Assembly: GCA_042691655.1 (NCBI GenBank)
Contig: CP170506.1
Location: 2,108,001 to 2,172,000 of the forward strand
DNA: 64,000 nt
Direction: 5' to 3'
Source: UBA695 sp042691655
GTDB lineage: Bacteria; Verrucomicrobiota; Verrucomicrobiia; Chthoniobacterales; Chthoniobacteraceae
The translations under genes and the position numbers were made by a program. A model generated the notes under the pieces. That model did not search any database. It was not told the DNA's origin and worked only from the letters and a program-made list of their open reading frames with translations. The stretch's first letter is position 1. Every line of letters begins with the position of its first letter. Positions 58,323 through 64,000 of the stretch are shown here, one piece after another.

Positions 58323-59360
58323 CTATTTATCCGGCGTGGGGGCGGGCGTTTCCGGCACTTCCTGCACTTCCGGCACGCTGGGGACCGGGGAGGCGGAGGG
58401 CGGCGGTGTCGCCGAGGCTTCCGGGGAGGCAGAGGGCTGCGGTGTCGCCGAGGCTTCCGGGGAGGCAGAGGGCTGCGGCGTTGCCGAGGCTTCAGGGGAG
58501 GCGGCGGGTTCAGGGGTGGGCTCCGGCGTTTTTACCGATGTGTCCGTCATTTCCATCGAGAGGCCAAAGAGCTTCCAGTAGGGAAACTCGTAAATGTAGC
58601 GAAGGGTGAAATCGGCCCGGAGGGGCTTGGTGTCGAAGTACCCTTTGAGGGTCAGAATGCCCTTGCTGTCAATCCCCGGCGCGGGGTCGAAGACGGGCTT
58701 CAGGTTTTCGATTTCGCTTAGGTTTACCTTGGCGTCGACGAATGGCTGGAAGCCGCGCTTGAGCTGGCCCAGGGTAAGCTGGTTCTGCCAGGTGGCGGAA
58801 ACGTGCGAGTAGAAGTCGCCAAAGTTGTTGTGGGCGACGGCGTCGTTGAAGAGCAGGAGCGTATCCTTCACCAGTTTTTCAAGCGCGACCGGCCCCGGGA
58901 TTTCGAGATTGGAGGAGCGGGTGAATTCCGCTCCCTTGCCCACCACTGAGAAGCGGTCCACTTCCTGGTGCCTGGAGTTCGCGGTGTCGTGCAGCGAGAG
59001 GATGCGCCACGCCCCGCGTTCGTTGACGAGGCGGACAATGGCCGGGATCGGCGTGCCACCGGTGCCAGTGACTTCCCCGGTCAGCTTCACTTCGTCGTCG
59101 TTGTCGCGCTCCTCCTTGTCCCAGCGGCAGATGACGGTTCCGCCCACCAGTTCCATCTCCTTCGCCACGGAGCGGAAGCTGTTAAAGCTGGTCTGGGCCT
59201 GGAAGGCGTAGGTGGTGGTGTCGTAGGCCTCCTGGAGGCGCGATTCGCTCACGGCCTGGAAGAAATCGTTGGCTGCTGTCCGGGGCGGCGCGATGTTCTT
59301 CTGCCCACAACCCGACAAGGCGATCAGAATAACGGGAAGCAAGAAAAGGGGTATTTTCAT
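58323..59360 (-). CDS. Lipoprotein with tandem Ser/Pro/Glu repeats at the C-terminus
   Basis: This 345-residue protein has a lipobox (IALSGCGQ), a folded region (about 25-275) of unknown family with NTF2-like features (ANDFFQAVSESRLQEAYD), and a C-terminal tail of three 12-residue repeats containing SPEASATP. The repeats are encoded by 36-bp DNA units at 58390-58497. The tail is probably flexible and may reach through the envelope. Confidence 0.78.
   Translation of the reverse strand: MKIPLFLLPVILIALSGCGQKNIAPPRTAANDFFQAVSESRLQEAYDTTTYAFQAQTSFNSFRSVAKEMELVGGTVICRWDKEERDNDDEVKLTGEVTGTGGTPIPAIVRLVNERGAWRILSLHDTANSRHQEVDRFSVVGKGAEFTRSSNLEIPGPVALEKLVKDTLLLFNDAVAHNNFGDFYSHVSATWQNQLTLGQLKRGFQPFVDAKVNLSEIENLKPVFDPAPGIDSKGILTLKGYFDTKPLRADFTLRYIYEFPYWKLFGLSMEMTDTSVKTPEPTPEPAASPEASATPQPSASPEASATPQPSASPEASATPPPSASPVPSVPEVQEVPETPAPTPDK
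58390..58497. repeat. Three 36-bp tandem repeats in the lipoprotein gene
   Basis: Units start at 58390, 58426 and 58462 and differ at a few positions. The unit length is a multiple of three, so copy changes keep the frame. Confidence 0.9.
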
Positions 59361-59427
59361 GGGAGCGGAAGGCGGCTTTCCTTTTTAGGGAAAGCTTAGG
59401 GTTATTATGGGGTTGGCGGAGCGGCCT

Positions 59428-60366
59428 CTACTTGCTCCACTCCAGCATCCGCCGGATGGGCAACTCGGCCCGGGTCCGCAAGGGCTCGGGGAGGTTGATT
59501 TCCGGCTGGAGGGTCTGGAGGGCATTACGAAGCTTTTCCAGGGTGTTCAGCTTCATAAACCGGCACTCGGCGCAGGAGCACTTCGCCGTGGGGCCGGCAA
59601 TGAAATTCTTCCCGGGGAGCTCGCGCCGCAGGCGGTGGAGCATCCCTTCCTCGGTGACGATAATGAACGTATCCGAGGGATGATTGCGGCAGTAGCCAAT
59701 CATTTTCTCCGTGGAGGCCACCTCATCGGCCAGGAGCCGCACGGCATGCTGGCATTCCGGGTGGGCGATAACGGGCGCGTCCGGGTAGGCTTCCCGGATT
59801 TTCTCGATACTCTGCGCGGTAAACTCGACGTGAACGTAACAGTGCCCCTTCCACAGCTCCATTTCTCGGCCCGTCTGCTCCTTGACCCACGAACCGAGGT
59901 TCTCGTCGGGAACGAAGAGGATGTTCCGGTCTTTGGGGATGGAATTGACGATTTTCACCGCGTTGCCGCTGGTGCAGATCACGTCCGAGAGGGCTTTGAC
60001 CGCCGCGCTACAGTTGATGTAGGCCACGACGTAGTAATTTTTCTCCGCGTGGGCCTTGAGGAAGGCATCCAGCTCCTTCGCCGGGCAGGAATCGGCGAGG
60101 GAGCAACCGGCATCGAGGTCCGGAAGCACGACGGTTTTGGTCGGGTTGACGATTTTGGCCGTCTCCGACATGAAATGAACGCCGCAGAAGGCGATCACGC
60201 TGGCCTCGGTCTTGGCGGCCTCGATGCTGAGCCCCAGGGAATCGCCCACGAAGTCGGCTACATCCTGGATCTCTTTAATCTGGTAGTTGTGAGCAAGGAT
60301 GACGGCGTTGCGTTCGCGTTTGAGTGCAAGGATATCGGCAACGAGATCAATTCCGGTGGCGGGCAT
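59428..60366 (-). CDS. nadA: Quinolinate synthase
   Basis: This 312-residue Fe-S enzyme condenses iminoaspartate and DHAP to quinolinate in NAD synthesis. It has VILAHNYQIKEIQDVADFVG, FCGVHFMSETAKIV, YINCSAAVKA, AHPECQHAV and the C-terminal CAECRFMKLNTLEK, giving the three cluster cysteines. It is divergent from the glycosyltransferase gene. nadB and nadC are not nearby. Confidence 0.96.
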   Translation of the reverse strand: MPATGIDLVADILALKRERNAVILAHNYQIKEIQDVADFVGDSLGLSIEAAKTEASVIAFCGVHFMSETAKIVNPTKTVVLPDLDAGCSLADSCPAKELDAFLKAHAEKNYYVVAYINCSAAVKALSDVICTSGNAVKIVNSIPKDRNILFVPDENLGSWVKEQTGREMELWKGHCYVHVEFTAQSIEKIREAYPDAPVIAHPECQHAVRLLADEVASTEKMIGYCRNHPSDTFIIVTEEGMLHRLRRELPGKNFIAGPTAKCSCAECRFMKLNTLEKLRNALQTLQPEINLPEPLRTRAELPIRRMLEWSK

Positions 60367-60476
60367 GGCGATAAATAAAGGCGAGAGAGTATGTTGGATG
60401 ATCCGGGCCGCATTTTCAAGGTTGCATCGCGCGCCGGTTCACGTTTTCTTAGACGGCCCAACCCTCTCCTCTCTTT

Positions 60477-61649
60477 ATGAAACGAAAAAAGATCATCGTG
60501 ATGGGCTTTACCGCCGGATGCCCGATTGCCGGGGTCATCTGGCAGCACGTTCACTACATCGTGGGCCTGCAACGGCTGGGGCACGAGGTCTACTACATCG
60601 AGGACTCCGCCCGCCTCCCCTACAACCCGGTAACGTGGACGGTGGACGAGGATTACTCCTACGCCGCCGAGGTGCTGGGCAAACTCGCGGCGCAATTCGG
60701 CTTCGAAGGCCGCTGGGGCTACTGTGCCCGCTTCCTGCCCGACCACCCGTGCGCGGGCCTGCAAAAGAAGGAGATCGTCCAGCTCTACAAGGACGCCGAC
60801 GCCATTCTGAACGTCTGCGGCTCCCAGGAGTTCAACGAAGACCTGCTCCAGAGCGACCGGATTCTCTACGTGGAGAGCGACCCCGGCGTGGAGCAGATCA
60901 AGGTCGATAAGGGCAACCAGGATACGATCGATTACCTGGCCAAGCACCGCGCGCTTTTCACCTTCGGCGAGAACGTCGGCGGGCCTGAATTTCCTGTGCC
61001 GATCCACGGCCAACGCTGGCTGCCCACCCGCCAACCGGTGGTCACGGACCTCTGGAAAGCCGCCTCGGCTCCGGCGGAGACAGCCGTTTTTACGAGCATC
61101 GCCAACTGGAATACCAGCGGCAAGAAGGACATCGAGTGGAAGAAGGAGAATTACCTCTGGAGCAAGTCGCTCGAATTCCTGAAATTCGTCGACGCGCCCC
61201 GCTGCTCGGGCGAAAACTTCGAGCTGGCGACGGACATTAAAGAGGCGGCCACGAAGGCGCTTTTCCTGCGCAACGGCTGGCGGCTTTCGAGTCCACACGA
61301 GATGAGCGTGGACTGGAACGATTACCTGCGCTTCATTCAGGCCTCCAAGGGCGAGTTCACCGTGGCGAAGGATCAATACGTGCGGCTCAACACCGGGTGG
61401 TTCAGCGACCGATCGGCCTGCTACCTCGCCGCCGGAAGGCCCGTGATCACACAACAGACCGGGTTCACGAAGTACTACGGCGGCAAAGAGGGGCTCCTTT
61501 CGTTCCTGACGATGGAGGAGATCGTCGAGGCCGTGCGCGAGATCAACGCCGACTACGCCCGCCACAGCCGCGCGGCGTTCGAGGTGGCACACGAGTATTT
61601 TGAAGCCGAAAAAGTGCTCGCAGATTTGCTGGAGCGCGCGGGGATCTGA
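60477..61649 (+). CDS. GT-B-fold glycosyltransferase-like protein
   Basis: This 390-residue protein has an N-terminal Rossmann start (KIIVMGFTAGCPIAGVIW then LGHEVYYIEDSA) and a C-terminal segment YLAAGRPVITQQTGFTKYYG resembling the nucleotide-sugar binding region of family 1/4 glycosyltransferases, plus LLSFLTMEEIVEAV. The acceptor and donor are unknown. It is a single gene with no obvious polysaccharide cluster around it. Confidence 0.7.
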   Translation: MKRKKIIVMGFTAGCPIAGVIWQHVHYIVGLQRLGHEVYYIEDSARLPYNPVTWTVDEDYSYAAEVLGKLAAQFGFEGRWGYCARFLPDHPCAGLQKKEIVQLYKDADAILNVCGSQEFNEDLLQSDRILYVESDPGVEQIKVDKGNQDTIDYLAKHRALFTFGENVGGPEFPVPIHGQRWLPTRQPVVTDLWKAASAPAETAVFTSIANWNTSGKKDIEWKKENYLWSKSLEFLKFVDAPRCSGENFELATDIKEAATKALFLRNGWRLSSPHEMSVDWNDYLRFIQASKGEFTVAKDQYVRLNTGWFSDRSACYLAAGRPVITQQTGFTKYYGGKEGLLSFLTMEEIVEAVREINADYARHSRAAFEVAHEYFEAEKVLADLLERAGI

Positions 61650-61697
61650 TTTTAGCCGCAAAAAGGCGCAAAAAACGCAAAAATAACGAGCTTTAGA

Positions 61698-62366
61698 ATG
61701 GCTATCGATTTTTCAAAAACTCTCATCGCGCCGTCCGTGCTGGCGGCGGATTTCACGCGCGTCGGCGAACAGGTCAAAGCGGTCGAAGCCGCCGGGGCCG
61801 ACTGGATTCACCTCGACGTGATGGACGGGCACTTTGTGGACAACATTTCGTTCGGCCCGGCCTTCTGCGCCGCCGTGCGGAAAGCCGTCGCCATTCCGAC
61901 GGACATCCACCTCATGATTGACCGGCCGGATCATTACCTGGAGCGTTTTTTGCCCAGCGGGAACAATATTACGCTGCACGTGGAAGCGCCCTTTGAAGTC
62001 GCCCCAACGCTGCGGCGCATCCGCGAGGCGGGCCGCGAGGCGGGCCGCGAGGCGGGGCTTTCGCTGCGACCCGGGACGCCGTTTAGCGCGGTTGAGCCGT
62101 ACCTGGACCAGATCGACCTGCTCCTCGTCATGACCGTGGAGCCGGGGTTTGGGGGACAGTCGTTCCAACCCGAGATGCTCGCAAAAATCGAAGCGGCAGC
62201 GGCGGTGCGCAAGGCGCGCGGGCTGGCGTTCCACATCCAGGTGGACGGCGGCATTTCCGCCCCACAAGCCAAGCTCTGCCTAGCCGCCGGAGCCAACGTG
62301 CTCGTGGCAGGGACCTCGGTATTCGGCAAACCGGATTACGCGGAGGCGATCCGGGGGCTTAGGTAA
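61698..62366 (+). CDS. rpe: Ribulose-phosphate 3-epimerase
   Basis: This 222-residue TIM-barrel enzyme interconverts ribulose and xylulose 5-phosphate. It shows APSVLAADFTRVGEQVKAVE (split), WIHLDVMDGHFVDNISFG, DIHLMIDRPDHYL, LLVMTVEPGFGGQSF and IQVDGGISAP. Between beta strands the sequence REAGREAGREAG comes from a 12-bp repeat present three times (62022-62057), one REAG unit more than a comparison with E. coli Rpe predicts. It precedes the ABC binding-protein gene convergently by 3 bases. Confidence 0.95.
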   Translation: MAIDFSKTLIAPSVLAADFTRVGEQVKAVEAAGADWIHLDVMDGHFVDNISFGPAFCAAVRKAVAIPTDIHLMIDRPDHYLERFLPSGNNITLHVEAPFEVAPTLRRIREAGREAGREAGLSLRPGTPFSAVEPYLDQIDLLLVMTVEPGFGGQSFQPEMLAKIEAAAAVRKARGLAFHIQVDGGISAPQAKLCLAAGANVLVAGTSVFGKPDYAEAIRGLR

Positions 62367-62369
62367 ATC

Positions 62370-63950
62370 CTACCTCCCCTCCCCGGCCAGCTTCGCCGCG
62401 CGGAGGTATTGCGCGCGGGCCCGGTCGCAGAGTTCCCGCGCCAGCCGCGCCTGGTCGATCTTCTGGCCCGAGGAGAGCGCGGGCTTTAGGACTTCGTTGG
62501 CGGTTTTGTAATCCATTCCCGCAATGTCATCAAACGCCGCCGTGGCTTGCGGGGGAAAGCCGTGGGCGATGAGGGCGTCCCAGGCTTCGCGCAATTCCTC
62601 GTGTGGGTCGATGGCGGTCGCCTGGACTAAAAACGCGATGACGCGGAAGAGGGACGCCGTCCATTCCGGGTGATAGGGCGGGTTATTTTCGGCCCAGGTG
62701 TACGGGTTCACGCCCGGGTCGGAGCGGAAGGAATCATACTGGGTGCCGTATAGTTCCGGCAGGACCGGCAGCCGCCGCAGCGCGTAGTGCACCGGGCCGC
62801 CGGGCGTGCCGACTTTCCAGTTCCAAAGCTTCTGGCCTTCGATCGAGAGCGCGAAGACGATGAATTCCCGGGCCAGCTCCGGCGAGGGCGCGCCGCGAAG
62901 GAGGCCGATGGGGTCGGCCCCGAAGGAGGACCCGCCGCGCGGTGTCACGTAGCCCATGCGGGAGGTGCCGTCGGGGTAGCGCACGGATTCGCTCTGCATC
63001 CGGCCGTAAAAGTCGATCGACATCCCCGCCGCCGCATCGCCGCTTTCCACGTCCCAGACGATGCGCGTCGCGGAGTCGGAAAAATACCGTGCGTTGCCCG
63101 CGATACGCCGGATTAAGACGAGTGCCCGCCGCCAGCCCTCCGCGGTATTGCCGCCAGCCTCGGCGATCTGCTGCTGCACGATCAGCTCGAACGCCTTGGC
63201 CACGGAGCCGCTTTGCGTCGGATCAGCCAGGGCGACGGCCCCTTTCAGCTCAGGCCGGGCGAGGTCGGCCCATTGTTCGGGGACCCCGGTGAAGCCAATG
63301 CGGTGCAGGGCGTCGAGGTTGTAGCAAATGCCGAACGCGGAAAGCGCGCAACCGGCCCAGCGGCCCTGAGGGTCCCGCAGGATTTCTCCCCCCAGCGTTT
63401 GCGGAAAGCGGGCGACGGAGTCGGGGAATTGCGCCGGTTCTTTGAGCAAATCAATCGGCACGAGCCGCCCGGCAGCCGCCTGCTGACCGTAATCATAGCT
63501 GCCTCCGCCAAAGAAAAGGTCGATGCCGCAGCCAACCTTCGAGTCCAGGAACGCCGCCCGAGCGCGGGCCGCCGGGGTGTCGTCGCCCGGCTTTACCTTG
63601 GGGTTGTCGAAGGCTGCCTGGACCTCCGCGCTCCAGGGCTGGCCGAGCTTCTGCTCCCAGTAATATTGGAAGGCCCCGAGGTACTCGGCGGCGAGGTACC
63701 GGGCGATTTCGCTCGTGCCGCCAGGGGTGCGCCAGTCGATATGGACAGTCTTTCCCGTTTTGCGGAAATGCGCCTCGGTAAACGCCCGCGCAAACTCGAA
63801 GCGCACGGCCTCGTTGTGCGGGCTGATGATGACAAGGGTTTCGTCGGCGTGGGCTTGGCGCGCCTGCCGGGAGCGCAGGGCCACGGGAACGAGGATCACG
63901 GCCACGAGCGCCACCAGGACCCATAGGCTTTCTTTAAGGCTCTTCGGCAT
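62370..63950 (-). CDS. ABC transporter substrate-binding protein, Fe(III)/polyamine type
   Basis: This 526-residue extracytoplasmic protein has an N-terminal membrane anchor/signal (VLVALVAVILVPVALR) and a type 2 periplasmic-binding fold: LVIISPHNEAVRFEFARAF, RAAFLDSKVGCGIDLFFGGG split, GICYNLDALHRIGF and GKGVALADPTQSGS-type sequence (KGAVALADPTQSGSVAKAFE). These resemble AfuA/FbpA iron-binding proteins. It is longer than most (about 340-450). It follows and overlaps an ATPase gene. Confidence 0.85.
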   Translation of the reverse strand: MPKSLKESLWVLVALVAVILVPVALRSRQARQAHADETLVIISPHNEAVRFEFARAFTEAHFRKTGKTVHIDWRTPGGTSEIARYLAAEYLGAFQYYWEQKLGQPWSAEVQAAFDNPKVKPGDDTPAARARAAFLDSKVGCGIDLFFGGGSYDYGQQAAAGRLVPIDLLKEPAQFPDSVARFPQTLGGEILRDPQGRWAGCALSAFGICYNLDALHRIGFTGVPEQWADLARPELKGAVALADPTQSGSVAKAFELIVQQQIAEAGGNTAEGWRRALVLIRRIAGNARYFSDSATRIVWDVESGDAAAGMSIDFYGRMQSESVRYPDGTSRMGYVTPRGGSSFGADPIGLLRGAPSPELAREFIVFALSIEGQKLWNWKVGTPGGPVHYALRRLPVLPELYGTQYDSFRSDPGVNPYTWAENNPPYHPEWTASLFRVIAFLVQATAIDPHEELREAWDALIAHGFPPQATAAFDDIAGMDYKTANEVLKPALSSGQKIDQARLARELCDRARAQYLRAAKLAGEGR

Positions 63951-64000
63951 GGGGTAATACCACGACGTCCTCCGGCGCGACGCTCACGACGCAGCTTCCC
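63934..64000 (-). CDS. ABC transporter ATP-binding protein, C-terminal end (partial)
   Basis: Only the last 21 codons are visible: GSCVVSVAPEDVVVLPHAEE then Pro and a TAA stop at 63934-63936. The SVAPEDVVVL pattern is typical of the TOBE-domain end of importer ATPases (PotA/FbpC type). Its stop overlaps the binding-protein start by 17 bases, consistent with one operon. Confidence 0.6.
   Translation of the reverse strand, partial: GSCVVSVAPEDVVVLPHAEEP

Noticed and set aside
58390..58497. Possible CRISPR array from regularly spaced 36-bp repeats
   Set aside because: The repeats are directly tandem with no spacers, in frame within a lipoprotein gene, and no cas genes are nearby.

Overview
The window looks like chromosomal DNA from a Verrucomicrobiota bacterium, possibly near the Chthoniobacterales/Terrimicrobium group (inference). 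The signs are a GC-rich sequence, a PEP-CTERM surface protein, few Shine-Dalgarno sites, many hairpin-forming intergenic repeats, a 20S-type proteasome with the ubiquitin-like modifier UBact, and a propionate pathway. About 70 genes are supported, mostly in compact operons with ATGA or GTGA overlaps. No prophage, integrase, transposase gene or CRISPR array was seen.

Layout: 2-160 end of ispE; 277-1536 secreted deacetylase (minus); 1641-4863 thiamine operon thiE-S-G-H-F; 4909-6483 flavoprotein and tcdA; 6589-6749 a foldback MITE-like element and at 6790-6805 a perfect CRP-type palindrome; 6974-17549 a propionate cluster (transcarboxylase 5S, mutA, mutB, meaB, epimerase, 12S, a 67-aa protein, biotin carrier, CoA-transferase); 17658-21100 NUDIX-like protein, rhomboid, MTA phosphorylase, deacetylase; 21332-25630 rhaB-lutA-lutB-lutC (minus); 25736-32549 housekeeping genes (gatB, tatC, hpt, murA, prmC); tRNA-His; 33039-35534 hisI-trpE-trpG; 35752-38416 PEP-CTERM protein and a two-component system; 38501-42782 coaD, DUF177, rpmF, plsX, fabH, tatD; 42786-47338 a giant GH18-like/deacetylase/glycosyltransferase fusion plus a GH26 lipoprotein; 47400-48925 murI and trmD; 49066-50860 UBact-prcB-prcA (minus); 50931-54486 LysM and small secreted proteins; 54907-58265 Rrf2-regulated ABC importer; 58323-64000 lipoprotein, nadA, glycosyltransferase, rpe and part of an iron-type ABC importer.

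How the genes work together: the propionate cluster encodes the core of a Wood-Werkman cycle. Transcarboxylase moves CO2 from methylmalonyl-CoA to pyruvate, the B12 mutase and epimerase interconvert succinyl-CoA and methylmalonyl-CoA, MeaB protects the mutase, and a CoA-transferase can couple propionate release to succinate activation. No biotin carboxylase subunit lies in the cluster, which favours a true transcarboxylase. The rhamnulokinase-LutABC operon would feed rhamnose-derived lactate into pyruvate, so the two modules fit a sugar-fermenting, propionate-forming lifestyle.

The most unusual system is the proteasome locus: a 58-residue protein ending in Arg-Thr-Gly-Gln overlaps prcB, which overlaps prcA. 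It matches UBact, the Pup-like modifier. The expected ATPase, ligase and deamidase genes are not in the window, so the pathway must be split in this genome if it is functional.
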